Below, in pieces: positions 34,209 through 43,812 of a stretch of DNA of 48,528 nucleotides. The translations under genes were made by a program, and so were the position numbers. The DNA is taken from assembly GCF_000373985.1 (NCBI RefSeq), contig NZ_KB893067.1, positions 1-48,528 of the forward strand, given 5' to 3'. Source of the stretch: Desulfobacter curvatus DSM 3379. GTDB lineage: Bacteria; Desulfobacterota; Desulfobacteria; Desulfobacterales; Desulfobacteraceae. How positions within the stretch are numbered: the first letter of the stretch is position 1; each line of letters starts with the position of its first letter. The notes beneath the pieces are model-generated. The model saw only the letters and a list, made by a program, of their open reading frames with translations. It had not been told where the DNA came from and did no database searches.

Positions 34209-35021
34209 TCATTTCAGCGTCCTTCCGTGTTTTCCGTGGTTCGATGAGGCAAGAGATTTCAGATGATCCAAAAGCGCCTGCTCAAGCCGGATAATCAAAT
34301 CGGACGGGGGAATACCGCCTAACAGCACAGGAATGACTTCAAGATCCAGGATCGCGGCAGCGGCTGCAGGAAAATTCAAATCATAGACCATCCCTGCTTG
34401 AAAAACCCGCATATTATTGAGCGTGTTGACATAACTCAAATCGTTCTGCCGGGTTTCAAGAAGTACATGGGCAGCCCTTTCGGGTATTTTCCCGTCATTG
34501 GGCAGATCATGGGTAATAAAACCATGGCTTGAATCAGGATTCAAATAGTGGTCTTTCATCACGCCAAAAATATCAATTTTATCCGCATCCCTGAGCAACC
34601 GGGCCAGGAGGCTTAAATCACGCCCATACGTTCTGGAAAGCCGGGGGCGGTTATGCAGGGCCACGGCCCGTAAAATCAGTTGCCTGTCCGTAACGGATAA
34701 ATGGGAAAGAATCTTGCTTCGCATGATTTCTTTGCACCCTATGGCTGCATGATTTTTTGAACGGGCATCGGAATAGGTATGAAAGACGGCAAACTGGGGA
34801 AATCGGCCCATATCATGAACCATAGCAGCCGCACAGGCCCGGGAAGTTTTCGAGCCGTCAAGATCAAGGGATGCGCAAAGCATTTCCATGGCCCTGCAGA
34901 CCCGGACAGTGTGCTCCCGTTTAAGTACAAATGGGTAGGGATCTTCGGCTCTGTCGACAAAGGGTTGGGTATACGCATAAAACTGCGTTTCTATTTTTAA
35001 AAAATCCTCGTGGGTCATCAT
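34209..35021 (-). CDS. HD-domain phosphohydrolase
   Basis: A soluble protein of 270 residues. The HD motif appears as KREHTVRVCRAMEML (first His), then AAAMVHDMGRFPQF (His-Asp pair) and later RDADKIDIFGVMK with the final Asp, the order found in metal-dependent phosphohydrolases. The substrate cannot be read from sequence; nucleotides or cyclic nucleotides are usual. It lies 40 bases after the DUF368 gene on the same strand and may be cotranscribed with it. Confidence 0.8.
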   Translation of the reverse strand: MMTHEDFLKIETQFYAYTQPFVDRAEDPYPFVLKREHTVRVCRAMEMLCASLDLDGSKTSRACAAAMVHDMGRFPQFAVFHTYSDARSKNHAAIGCKEIMRSKILSHLSVTDRQLILRAVALHNRPRLSRTYGRDLSLLARLLRDADKIDIFGVMKDHYLNPDSSHGFITHDLPNDGKIPERAAHVLLETRQNDLSYVNTLNNMRVFQAGMVYDLNFPAAAAAILDLEVIPVLLGGIPPSDLIIRLEQALLDHLKSLASSNHGKHGRTLK

Positions 35022-35061
35022 GGCTCAAATTTTCCCAAACAGCGATAAAACTTTAGCCCGG

Positions 35062-36198
35062 TTACCGGTCTGCAGTCGAAGCGGCAACCTCATTTCTGAC
35101 AAAAAGCATCATGATAATACCCCCAAGTACAAAAAAAACAAAGGCGGCAATCACCGGATCATGACTGGTTGGGAGAACATTGATATTGGTCTGAACCGCC
35201 ACATTCTCAAGACAGATGACTTCCCCGGCCTGTTTCACATATTGCTGGGCCATGATCACGGTCTTTTTAAAGGGCCACAACGCATAAAGCGAGCCTGCCA
35301 TCAGGCCGCCTAAAAAACCCATAGTGGCATTATAAAACCGGGAAAGGACAAAACTGACCAGCCGGGCAAACAAAAGACCGCCGAAAACGACTCCTAAACC
35401 GAATATTCCCAGAAAGACGAATGTCTCCAAATGAAAAGACTTTAATTCGGAAATGGCTGAAATAACATCAAAATAACTTCCCATTAAAATCAGTACCAGG
35501 GAACCGCTGACCCCCGGCAACACGGTTGCGGAAATGGCAAGGGCACCGCAAAGTGCAATATACAGATAGTACCCGGAAGAATACCCTTGGACCGGTGAAA
35601 CAGGGTTTCCCGATTCAACCACAGTATCCGGACCTGCAGTGGAAGCCTCCTGGGTCTGATAGGCCCGGGCAAGATGATCAGACTTTATTTTGATCTTATC
35701 ATAGGGATTGACCATGGCTGATACCCACACGGTAAGACCGATACCGGCCAGAAGACAAAGCACGGCCCAGGCATCAAAACGTTTGAGCATCTTTATCGGT
35801 ATAATGATTGAAACCAAAATCAATCCGAAAAAAAGAGAATAAGTTACACTGAAATGATGAAGTAAAAGATATTTCATCAGACTGGACAAAGCAAGAATGG
35901 CCACAACGGTCCCTGCGGCAAGTTTAAACAGGAAAATGAAACCTGTTTCCCTGAAAAATGCATAAATATTTTTAATCCCCGGGATCGGGTGTCTGAAACA
36001 GGAAACAACAAGGTCAAGGCATTTTAGGACAAAGGATTTACTGATCTGGTTTAAAATTGAGAATACCCGTTCATATATCCCGAAAACCAGTAGAAAGGTC
36101 CCACCGGAAACCCCCGGGATGATATTGGCAACCCCTAAACAAAACCCCATGAGCAACTCTTTTATGGTCGCCGAAGAAGCAGAATAAGATAAGGACAT
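35062..36198 (-). CDS. DUF368 undecaprenyl-phosphate translocase (PopT-type)
   Basis: A polytopic inner-membrane protein of 378 residues with the signature GFCLGVANIIPGVSGGT near the N-terminus and ATVLPGVSGSLVLILMGSYFD in the second half, the two inverted re-entrant repeats of DUF368. Family members (PopT) flip undecaprenyl phosphate back to the cytoplasmic face for reuse in wall and polysaccharide synthesis. A polar insert (about residues 172-205) lies between the halves and could be a soluble loop. It follows pcm by 26 bases. Confidence 0.85.
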   Translation of the reverse strand: MSLSYSASSATIKELLMGFCLGVANIIPGVSGGTFLLVFGIYERVFSILNQISKSFVLKCLDLVVSCFRHPIPGIKNIYAFFRETGFIFLFKLAAGTVVAILALSSLMKYLLLHHFSVTYSLFFGLILVSIIIPIKMLKRFDAWAVLCLLAGIGLTVWVSAMVNPYDKIKIKSDHLARAYQTQEASTAGPDTVVESGNPVSPVQGYSSGYYLYIALCGALAISATVLPGVSGSLVLILMGSYFDVISAISELKSFHLETFVFLGIFGLGVVFGGLLFARLVSFVLSRFYNATMGFLGGLMAGSLYALWPFKKTVIMAQQYVKQAGEVICLENVAVQTNINVLPTSHDPVIAAFVFFVLGGIIMMLFVRNEVAASTADR

Positions 36199-36224
36199 GG
36201 AAAGTTACCTCAATTCAGAATTTA

Positions 36225-36881
36225 TTACGAGGGCCACCCGTGTTCGCCGATAAGCTTGACAAACCGGCATCCGCCCAGATTAACCGTCCTGATGCCGGTA
36301 CTTGTTTTTTCAATGCGTAAAAGCTCCTGGGAATGCAGCCCCCCCACAGGCATAATCAGTCGCCCGCCTTCGATAAGCTGGTTCACTAAAGGTTCAGGCA
36401 CCCGATTCCCCCCGGCCGTAACAATGATGGCGTCAAAGGGACTTTCGGCTTTCCAGCCCTGGGTGCCGTCCGAATAGCGAGTGACGATATTATGATATTT
36501 GAGGCGGTCAAACAGTTTCCGGGTCTGCAGATATAGGGTATTATTCCGTTCAATGGTATACACCCTGTAAGCAATACAGGACAGCACAGCAGCCTGGTAA
36601 CCGGAACCCGTGCCGATCTCAAGAACACGTTCCTGGCCTGTCAGGGCCAGGCCCTGGGTCATTTCGGCGATGATAAAAGGCTGGGAAATGGTCTGGCCCT
36701 CACCGATGGGAAGTGGAAAATCCCCATAGGCGCTGTCGACCAGGGCTTCACTGACAAAAAGATGGCGGGGCACCTCGATCATGGCCCGGATGACCAGAGG
36801 ATCGCTTATCCCCCTGCCAATGATCTGTTTTTCCACCATATCCCTACGCCAGCGCGAAAATTTTGTGGGTTCGTCGGTCAT
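36225..36881 (-). CDS. pcm: Protein-L-isoaspartate O-methyltransferase
   Basis: A protein of 218 residues that methylates isoaspartyl residues to begin repair of damaged proteins. The diagnostic FPLPIGEGQTISQPFIIAEM segment, the SAM site VLEIGTGSGYQAAVLS and DAIIVTAGG are present. It probably heads an operon with the DUF368 and HD-domain genes. A divergent promoter region of about 140 bases separates it from the K+ channel gene. Confidence 0.93.
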   Translation of the reverse strand: MTDEPTKFSRWRRDMVEKQIIGRGISDPLVIRAMIEVPRHLFVSEALVDSAYGDFPLPIGEGQTISQPFIIAEMTQGLALTGQERVLEIGTGSGYQAAVLSCIAYRVYTIERNNTLYLQTRKLFDRLKYHNIVTRYSDGTQGWKAESPFDAIIVTAGGNRVPEPLVNQLIEGGRLIMPVGGLHSQELLRIEKTSTGIRTVNLGGCRFVKLIGEHGWPS

Positions 36882-37022
36882 GGCCTCTTAATATCAGCAA
36901 CCGCCGGGGCCGTCAAGCATTAGAAAATGGGTTTAAAGCCCGTAATCAGAGCCGTTATGGTAATTAGCCGTCTTTTATTCTTTCCCTTGCATTTGGACGT
37001 AAGTAAAAGTAAATAAAATGCC

Positions 37023-38024
37023 ATGGATAAAACGTCAAAAATGAAGATGACCGTATTTATCGCGGTTCTGTTTTTTATACTCGGTACGACCGGTTACATG
37101 GCCATTGAAGGCTGGGGGCTTTTAGATGCCGCCTATATGACGGCCATTACCCTGAGCACGGTGGGCTTTCTTGAAGTCCACGATCTGTCAGACGGTGGAC
37201 GGTTGTTCACCATTTTTCTGATATTTACAGGCGTAGGCTACTTTCTTTATCTGGGTGGCGTTTTCATCAGCTCGGTAGTGGACGGTGAAATTAAAAGCAT
37301 GCTGGGGAGGCAACGTTTGAACAGCAAAATAAAAAAAATGGACGATCATTTCATTGTCTGCGGGTACGGCCGCATCGGCAGAGTTCTGTGCAAGTTCGTT
37401 CGCGAAGATACCCAGGACATCGTTGTGGTGGAACAAAGTGAAGGACTCAAAGATATCCTGGAAAAAGATAAAATTCACTATATCATCGGAGATGCCGGGG
37501 ATGAGGAAGTTCTGGAAAAAGCCGGAATTAAACGGGCAAGGGCGCTGGTGGCGGCCCTTGCAACGGATGCGGCAAATGTATTCCTGGTACTCACAGCCAG
37601 ACAACTCAATCCGGACATCTATATTATGGCCCGTGCAGTAGACCCCAAGGTGAGAAAAAAACTCTATGTGGCCGGTGCCAACCAAGTGGAATCTCCCTAT
37701 GATACCGGCGGGGTTTCCATGGGGTTGAAACTGTTGCGTCCTACGGTTTCCAGTTTTTTAAACACAGCACTGTCCCGGGAAAGCGACGCCATCCAGATTG
37801 AAGAGGCGTTTGTACCGGAGACATCGGATTATGCAGGAAAACCTCTTAAAGATTCCGGTATTCGGCAAAATTTCAACCTGATCATCATCGCAATCAAAGA
37901 AAAATCAGGCCACATGGAGTTTGCCCCCCATTTTGAAACCATCATTCATCCCCGGGACACACTGATTGTCATGGGAAAAACCGAAGACCTGAAGGCATTC
38001 AGGCTTGCGCTTGGTAATATTTAA
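37023..38024 (+). CDS. Two-TM K+ channel with RCK (TrkA-N/TrkA-C) domains
   Basis: A protein of 333 residues. Two membrane helices (about 9-28 and 60-82) flank a pore loop TLSTVGFLEVH; the filter is TVGF followed by Leu instead of the usual Gly. A Rossmann RCK domain follows (FIVCGYGRIGRVLCKFV, GDAGDEEVLEKAGI) and a TrkA-C domain ends the protein. This is the MthK-like layout, a ligand-gated K+ channel of the inner membrane. It converges with the cyclo-ligase gene; their stop codons overlap. The ribosome site before 37023 is weak. Confidence 0.85.
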   Translation: MDKTSKMKMTVFIAVLFFILGTTGYMAIEGWGLLDAAYMTAITLSTVGFLEVHDLSDGGRLFTIFLIFTGVGYFLYLGGVFISSVVDGEIKSMLGRQRLNSKIKKMDDHFIVCGYGRIGRVLCKFVREDTQDIVVVEQSEGLKDILEKDKIHYIIGDAGDEEVLEKAGIKRARALVAALATDAANVFLVLTARQLNPDIYIMARAVDPKVRKKLYVAGANQVESPYDTGGVSMGLKLLRPTVSSFLNTALSRESDAIQIEEAFVPETSDYAGKPLKDSGIRQNFNLIIIAIKEKSGHMEFAPHFETIIHPRDTLIVMGKTEDLKAFRLALGNI

Positions 38025-38608
38025 ATTTTATAAATTACCCGGGTATCGGTAATAATGATATCCACGGTATATTTTCTTGATTCCATCTGAATCTGGTCAA
38101 CAATCTGCTCTTCATAAGCCAAGGCGACCTTACGGCAGGTTTCAGGCAATTTTGTAATCAGCTTTGAATAGTAATTGTTCCCAAACCCCATGCGCCCGCC
38201 CTTGTCATCAAAAGCCAGACCCGGGATAATGGCAATATCCACATCATCCAGGGCTATTTTCTTGCACCGTTCCGGATTGGGCTCAAGCATGTCATGGGCA
38301 TTGGGCACCAGATCCTTATCAAAATGACTGATTTTATACAAAAGGAAAGTATTCTTAACATCCGTAAATACCGGTAGAATAATACTTTTCTCAATCTCCA
38401 TGGCTTTTCGTATAATTTTTTCAGTAGGAATTTCCTTACTGCCGGGCGGGTACAAAAACACCTGATGGGATTCTAAAAAGTTTGCAAATTCAAACAATTT
38501 ATTCTCAATAATATTGTATTTTTCTTCAATCTGTTCTGGGGACAGGGCGTTCATACGCTCAGCCACCTGGCTTAACACACTGTTTTTACCCATTTTAGCT
38601 TCGTCCAT
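38021..38608 (-). CDS. 5-formyltetrahydrofolate cyclo-ligase family protein
   Basis: A cytoplasmic protein of 195 residues. It converts 5-formyl-THF to methenyl-THF with ATP. The late motif GLAFDDKGGRMGFGNNYYSK corresponds to the family's GxAFDxxGxRLGxGxGYYD, and PGSKEIPTEKII matches the N-terminal part. The Asn-Asn in place of Gly-Gly and Ser for the usual Asp after YY are small departures. I looked for a 6S RNA upstream, a common neighbour of this gene, and saw no convincing fold. Confidence 0.85.
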   Translation of the reverse strand: MDEAKMGKNSVLSQVAERMNALSPEQIEEKYNIIENKLFEFANFLESHQVFLYPPGSKEIPTEKIIRKAMEIEKSIILPVFTDVKNTFLLYKISHFDKDLVPNAHDMLEPNPERCKKIALDDVDIAIIPGLAFDDKGGRMGFGNNYYSKLITKLPETCRKVALAYEEQIVDQIQMESRKYTVDIIITDTRVIYKI

Positions 38609-38696
38609 AACCGTTTCCTTAGATTATTGCACAATAAATTTTTGAGAAATATTATACACTGTCAGACAATTGTCAACCGGCAATAATCATTGACTG

Positions 38697-38726
38697 TTTA
38701 CATGGCCCGTGTTATCTGAATATAAT
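38697..38726 (+). promoter_or_regulatory. Sigma-70-like promoter of the serS operon
   Basis: TTTACA (38697-38702), 18-base spacer, TATAAT (38721-38726), about 62 bases before serS. An overlapping TTGACT at 38690-38695 could serve as an alternative -35. Confidence 0.55.
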
Positions 38727-38787
38727 TGTGAAGATATTATAACCAGCCACCCTTCAACCCTATAATCATGCAGGACAAAAATCAAAA

Positions 38788-40068
38788 ATGCTTGATCTAA
38801 AATTGATTAAAAACGACCTGGATACTGTTGTCCAGGGCATGAAAAAACGTCGGGCAAACATTGATTTTTCCCCATTTCTCGAAAATGAGGAAAAAAGAAA
38901 AGCCCTTTTAGTTGATATTGAAGAGTTACGCCATCTAAGAAATACTGTTTCCGATGAAATAGCCAAAATGAAGAAATCCGGCCAGGACGCCCAGCCAAGC
39001 ATAGATAAAATGAAAGGCGTTTCCGAACAAATCAAGGAAATGGACAAAACGCTCAATGAACTGGAGGCCTGGATTAAAGCGTTTCTTATTAATATTCCCA
39101 ATCTGCCCCATGAAGATGTCCCCATGGGAAAAGATGACACTGAAAACCGGCTTGAAAAAACATGGGGTTCTCCCCGGTCCTTTGATTTCCAAATCAAGGA
39201 TCACGCTGACATCGCCGAAGGCTTAGGTATTCTCGATCTTAAGTGTGCAGCAAAACTTGCCGGTTCCAGATTTCCTTTGTACATGGGTGCAGGTGCACGC
39301 CTGGAACGGGCTTTAATTAACTTCATGCTGGATATTCACATCACGGAGCATGGGTATAAGGAAGTTTTACCGCCGTTTATCGTAAACAGGGAAACCATGA
39401 CCGGCACAGGCCAGTTACCTAAATTCGAAGAAGACCTCTTTAAGCTTGAGGGGTGGGATTACTACCTGATTCCCACATCAGAAGTGCCCATGACCAATAT
39501 CCCGGCCGGAGAAATCCTGGATGAATCCAAGCTGCCCATGAAATTCACGGCATTTACCCCCTGTTTCAGGTCCGAAGCAGGCTCCTACGGCAAAGACACC
39601 AAAGGACTGATCCGCCAACACCAATTTAATAAAGTGGAAATGGTGAAAATCACTTCTCCTGAAACCTCATTCGATGAGCTTGAATCATTACTGGCCAATG
39701 CGGAAGATATTCTCCAGCGCCTGGAACTGCCCTACCAGGTGGTGACCCTGTGTACCGGGGATTTGGGATTTTCCGCCACCAAAACCTATGACATTGAAGT
39801 GTGGATGCCCGGCCAGGATAAATACCGAGAGATTTCCTCATGCTCAAACTGCCTTGATTTCCAGGCCAGACGCGCAAATATCCGGTTCAGACGGGAAAAT
39901 GTCAAAAAACCTGAGTTCTGCCACACCCTGAACGGGTCCGGACTGGCCGTGGGCAGGACCTTTGCAGCAATTCTTGAAAACTATCAAATGGAAGACGGAA
40001 CCGTCAAAGTGCCCAAGGCACTGGTACCGTACATGGGAGGCTTAGAAGTAATTGAACACGAATCTTGA
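38788..40068 (+). CDS. serS: Seryl-tRNA synthetase
   Basis: A class II synthetase of 426 residues, standard length. The N-terminal coiled-coil arm (residues ~25-110) is followed by the catalytic core: TGTGQLPKFEEDLFKL, TSEVPMTNIPAGE, motif 2 CFRSEAGSYGKDTKGLIRQH, and motif 3 NGSGLAVGRTFAAILENYQ. It charges tRNA-Ser and tRNA-Sec with serine. It is the first gene of a run with thrC, whose start lies inside its last codons. Confidence 0.96.
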   Translation: MLDLKLIKNDLDTVVQGMKKRRANIDFSPFLENEEKRKALLVDIEELRHLRNTVSDEIAKMKKSGQDAQPSIDKMKGVSEQIKEMDKTLNELEAWIKAFLINIPNLPHEDVPMGKDDTENRLEKTWGSPRSFDFQIKDHADIAEGLGILDLKCAAKLAGSRFPLYMGAGARLERALINFMLDIHITEHGYKEVLPPFIVNRETMTGTGQLPKFEEDLFKLEGWDYYLIPTSEVPMTNIPAGEILDESKLPMKFTAFTPCFRSEAGSYGKDTKGLIRQHQFNKVEMVKITSPETSFDELESLLANAEDILQRLELPYQVVTLCTGDLGFSATKTYDIEVWMPGQDKYREISSCSNCLDFQARRANIRFRRENVKKPEFCHTLNGSGLAVGRTFAAILENYQMEDGTVKVPKALVPYMGGLEVIEHES

Positions 40069-41551
40069 TCTGTTTCCAGAAGATATCAGACCCCATATCA
40101 TCCCCTCGCCCAAGGGGGAGATGTACTATAAATGCCTTGGCTGCGGTGCCGAATACGGCATTGAAGAACTTTTATACGTATGCCCTGCGTGTAACCAGGT
40201 ATTGCTGATCCATGACCGGAATAAAGACCGGCTCAAGGCCATTTCAGGCGAAACCTGGCAAAAAATTTTTGATTACCGCAAAATGCTCAAGGTCCCAGCC
40301 CTTAAAGGGATTTACCGGTACCACGAATTCATCGGCCCCAGCATCCCCCTTGAGTCCATCATCTATCTGGGTGAAGGGCACACACCGATGGTGGAGGCCA
40401 ATACCAGACTCCAGAAAAAAACCGGGTTAAAGTTCTATTACAAAAACGACGGTCAGAATCCTTCAGCCTCGTTTAAAGACAGGGGCATGGCCTCGGCCCT
40501 GTCCAGCATAAAATATCTGATTGACCAGGGGTTGGTATCCAAGGTGATCTCGATATGCGCCTCCACCGGTGACACCTCGGCATCGGCAGCCCTTTATGCC
40601 TCTTATCTGGGATCTCAAGTAAAATCTGCCGTACTTTTGCCCCATAAAAAAGTCACATCCGCCCAGCTGGCCCAGCCCCTGGGAAGCGGTGCCAGGGTGT
40701 TTGAAATCCCAGGGGTTTTTGACGACTGCATGAAAGTAGTAGAGCACCTGTCCTCAAGCTACCCTGTGGCATTGCTCAACTCCAAAAACGCCTGGCGGAT
40801 ACTCGGCCAGGAATCCTACTCCTATGAAATTGCCCAGGATTTTGACTGGGATATGGATAAAAAAGTGGTCATGGTGCCCATTGGCAATGCCGGAAATATT
40901 TCGGCGGTCATGAACGGCTTCCTAAAATTTTACCACATCGGTATCATTAATAAACTGCCAAAGATCATCGGAGTTCAGTCCGAACATGCAGATCCGGTAT
41001 ACAAATACTATCTTGAACCCGATGAGAGCAAACGTGAATTTATACCGGTCCGGACCCAGCCAAGTGTTGCCCAGGCAGCCATGATCGGAAATCCCGTATC
41101 CATGCCGCGGGTGATTCAGATTGCCCGGGAATATGATGCGGCCAGCGGCCGCAGAAATGTTTTTGTGGTCCAGGTAAAAGAACAACAGATCATGGACTGG
41201 CAGCTTACGGCCAACCAGAACGGGCATATCACCTGCACCCAGGGTGGCGAGTGCCTTGCAGGAATGGTCCAGGCAAAGGCATTAAATCTTGTGGATGACA
41301 GGGAAACCGTAATTCTGGATGCCACGGCACATGCCATTAAATTTTCAGGCTTCCAGGACCTGTATTTTAAGGGCGAACTGGCTGACGCTTATGGTATTTC
41401 CTCTGACAGCCGGTTCATTAATTTACCGGATTTTGTTTCACCCGACGACCCGGATTTGGTTCCGTCCCAGGAAAAGCCCCTTGGGCCGTCCCAATTCCAA
41501 GAATTCGTAAAGGATGTTTCAAAAAAAATCGCCACCCGTTTAGGTCTTTAA
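40052..41551 (+). CDS. thrC: Threonine synthase
   Basis: A PLP enzyme of 499 residues that turns O-phosphohomoserine into threonine. It starts at TTG, 17 bases inside the serS end; GGGAGG lies 11 bases upstream, and the next ATG (residue 24) has no spaced site. An N-terminal zinc-ribbon-like pair (CLGC ... CPAC) precedes the fold-type II core with the PLP lysine in SASFKDRGMA, the phosphate cup GNAGNISAV and CTQGGECLAG. The length beyond archaeal-type enzymes is due to a C-terminal extension. Diaminopropionate-type lyases are a remote alternative. Confidence 0.88.
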   Translation: MNTNLDLFPEDIRPHIIPSPKGEMYYKCLGCGAEYGIEELLYVCPACNQVLLIHDRNKDRLKAISGETWQKIFDYRKMLKVPALKGIYRYHEFIGPSIPLESIIYLGEGHTPMVEANTRLQKKTGLKFYYKNDGQNPSASFKDRGMASALSSIKYLIDQGLVSKVISICASTGDTSASAALYASYLGSQVKSAVLLPHKKVTSAQLAQPLGSGARVFEIPGVFDDCMKVVEHLSSSYPVALLNSKNAWRILGQESYSYEIAQDFDWDMDKKVVMVPIGNAGNISAVMNGFLKFYHIGIINKLPKIIGVQSEHADPVYKYYLEPDESKREFIPVRTQPSVAQAAMIGNPVSMPRVIQIAREYDAASGRRNVFVVQVKEQQIMDWQLTANQNGHITCTQGGECLAGMVQAKALNLVDDRETVILDATAHAIKFSGFQDLYFKGELADAYGISSDSRFINLPDFVSPDDPDLVPSQEKPLGPSQFQEFVKDVSKKIATRLGL

Positions 41552-41554
41552 TTC

Positions 41555-43021
41555 ATGTTTTTTTTCCGGGCCATCATAATAAGATGTTTTGTTATCCCGG
41601 TAGTACTGGTTTTCTTCACCCCTTACGCTCCTTTTTCAGCAACAGGGGTGAAGACCAGCTTTAAGAAATACTCCCTTTTCACCTACGATGGTCAGACTTA
41701 CCTGTGCGAACCTTACCTGGTTCAAAAAAATGAATGGTTATATAAAATTTTTCGTCAGAAAGGAGAAATATCTGCGTCGGATTTCCCGCTATTTTTAAAA
41801 ATATTTAAAACCATCAATCCCAGAATCGGCAATATTGACGCCATTTCTCCCGGTAGCCGGATCATGATCCCCCTTAAACCAGTGGATAAAAACGCTTACG
41901 AACAGGTCGGCAACGGCACTGTGGAGGTACCGATGCTGGCGTTCTCCACACAAATTTCACCCGACACAGTATCCCGGCACACTTACAAACACGAGGTCAA
42001 AGCCGGGGACACCGTATCAGAACTGCTTTCCAAAGAATTTTTAACATCCAAAGGAAATGTATCCAAGACAGGTGAGCAAGCCGTGCTTCATCTGAATCCG
42101 GACATTAAGGACATCAACTATATCTATCAGGGGGCAAGCATCGTAATCCCAGAACCTTCAATTCTTTCCCAGCCATGGTTTAACAAATTCATTGCCATGG
42201 GAGAAGAAGAAGCACTTCCTGCAAAAGAACTGACAGCCCCCCCTAATCCAGAACCTATTTCCAGGGCGGAGTTGGCACACTTAAAACGCTACACCCAGCT
42301 TATCCAGGGTCACCTCATGCACCAGGGCAAATTGTTTTTCCCTCCCGAAAATCATGAGAATCAGCCTAAATTCATAGACTTGTCACAAACACCTGTTATC
42401 AGTGACGATACCGGGAAAAAAACCGTGCTGCTTGGACCCGATGCCACTGAAGCGTCCATGGATCCAAATCTCGTTGCTGCCATGAAAGCCTATTGGCAGG
42501 ATCTGAAATTTAAAAAAATCAATGAAGTCCTCAATGCAGATATACTGTCCAACACACAGACCATGAAAGATGTTCCCAAATCCCAGGAGTCGTTGATCAG
42601 TATCCTTCTGACCGGCACACCCTACGCCTATGACCCCCAAGTCTATTTACCCGTATCTTTAAACAATGTACAGATAACAGTTTCTTTAGGCAGAATCACC
42701 CATGAGCACACACCGGATATTCTAATTAATTCCGGAAGCGTTTACGGCAGCGCCCTTGACGCATTAAAAAATCAGGGATACCGGATACTGGATCTGCCGA
42801 CCGATCTCAACTTTGAAGATATCTGTATCCGCCTTTTTACCCGGCTTGGATATCAGGTATGGAAAGACCCATCATTCAATGTAGCCCGTAAAGTGAAAAA
42901 TATCCCAGGGGTTTACGCTGAAAAAGGAATAGAAAAACTTTTTTTGACCAGGACGCCTCTTTTCAAAAGTGCAACAACCTTTCTGGAAAATGAAAAAATT
43001 GATGTAATTATGCTTAGATAA
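41555..43021 (+). CDS. Exported LysM-like protein
   Basis: A protein of 488 residues with a hydrophobic N-terminal segment (about 3-26) acting as signal or anchor. Two LysM-like repeats can be read: YLVQKNEWLYKIFRQKG ... ISPGSRIMIPL (about 50-105) and HEVKAGDTVSELLSKEF ... IYQGASIVIPEP (about 150-205). The rest has no motif I recognise; a Pro-rich linker (TAPPNPEP) follows the second repeat. LysM domains bind peptidoglycan glycans, so it is probably periplasmic and wall-associated. It starts four bases after thrC and is followed by a TPR lipoprotein, forming one operon. Confidence 0.75.
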   Translation: MFFFRAIIIRCFVIPVVLVFFTPYAPFSATGVKTSFKKYSLFTYDGQTYLCEPYLVQKNEWLYKIFRQKGEISASDFPLFLKIFKTINPRIGNIDAISPGSRIMIPLKPVDKNAYEQVGNGTVEVPMLAFSTQISPDTVSRHTYKHEVKAGDTVSELLSKEFLTSKGNVSKTGEQAVLHLNPDIKDINYIYQGASIVIPEPSILSQPWFNKFIAMGEEEALPAKELTAPPNPEPISRAELAHLKRYTQLIQGHLMHQGKLFFPPENHENQPKFIDLSQTPVISDDTGKKTVLLGPDATEASMDPNLVAAMKAYWQDLKFKKINEVLNADILSNTQTMKDVPKSQESLISILLTGTPYAYDPQVYLPVSLNNVQITVSLGRITHEHTPDILINSGSVYGSALDALKNQGYRILDLPTDLNFEDICIRLFTRLGYQVWKDPSFNVARKVKNIPGVYAEKGIEKLFLTRTPLFKSATTFLENEKIDVIMLR

Positions 43022-43033
43022 GGAGCCGGCCCA

Positions 43034-43801
43034 ATGAAAACAAAACTGTTGATCCTGATTTATATTTGTGTTTGCATCAGTACCGTCCTGGCATCCTGCA
43101 CCTCAACGGTACAAACCCAAAAACAAAACAAAATTGCCCAGGCCATTAAAAAGGAGGGAGATGTATTCCAGGTCCAGGGAAACTACACGGCGGCATTGAA
43201 CAAACTGCTTGAAGCAGAAAAAATGGAGCCGGATGACCCATATATTCAACACAGTCTGGGACTGGCCTACATGGGGAAAGAAAGGGATGATATGGCCATA
43301 AAGGCCTTTCACAAAGCCCTGTCACTCAAGCCCGATTACACCGAAGCCCTGAATAATCTTGGTGCAGCCTACCTTCGGGATAATAAACCGGATATTGCCA
43401 TAAAGACATTCAACAAGGTTCTTGAAGATATCACCTACCCCACTCCCCATTACCCTTTAGCCAATATCGGTTGGGCATATCTGGCACAGAACAACTACCC
43501 TGCGGCACAGAAATATTTTTTTAAAGCATTAAGGGAAGTGCCCGGATTTATTCAGGCCATCCATGGCCTTGCCCAGTTATACATCCGAAGCGGCCAGACA
43601 GACAGGGCCATGGAATATCTGACTAAAAATATAAAAAAATATCCGGGCATTGCCATATTCCATGCGGACATTGCCCAGGCGTATGAAGCCGGCGACCGTA
43701 CGCGACAGGCCATCAAAGCCTGGCAGGTGACCAAGCAGTTGGCTCCTGAACATTCAAATCTTTACCACAAGGCTGAACAGCGTCTGTTCGAACTGCAGTA
43801 A
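43034..43801 (+). CDS. TPR-repeat lipoprotein
   Basis: A protein of 255 residues. A lipoprotein signal (lipobox VLASC, Cys about residue 21) places it on a membrane from the periplasmic side. Four to five tetratricopeptide repeats follow, for example DDPYIQHSLGLAYMGKERDD, PDYTEALNNLGAAYLRDNKP and YPLANIGWAYLAQNNYPAAQ. Such lipoproteins (NlpI/PilF-like) act as assembly scaffolds for pili, wall enzymes or secretion machinery; the adjoining LysM gene makes a wall role plausible. AGGAG precedes the ATG. Confidence 0.85.
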   Translation: MKTKLLILIYICVCISTVLASCTSTVQTQKQNKIAQAIKKEGDVFQVQGNYTAALNKLLEAEKMEPDDPYIQHSLGLAYMGKERDDMAIKAFHKALSLKPDYTEALNNLGAAYLRDNKPDIAIKTFNKVLEDITYPTPHYPLANIGWAYLAQNNYPAAQKYFFKALREVPGFIQAIHGLAQLYIRSGQTDRAMEYLTKNIKKYPGIAIFHADIAQAYEAGDRTRQAIKAWQVTKQLAPEHSNLYHKAEQRLFELQ

Positions 43802-43812
43802 AAGCTGGGCAT

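Noticed and set aside
38609..38787. 6S RNA upstream of the cyclo-ligase gene
   Set aside because: The region is too short and AT-rich and shows no long bulged hairpin; it is accounted for by the serS promoter.
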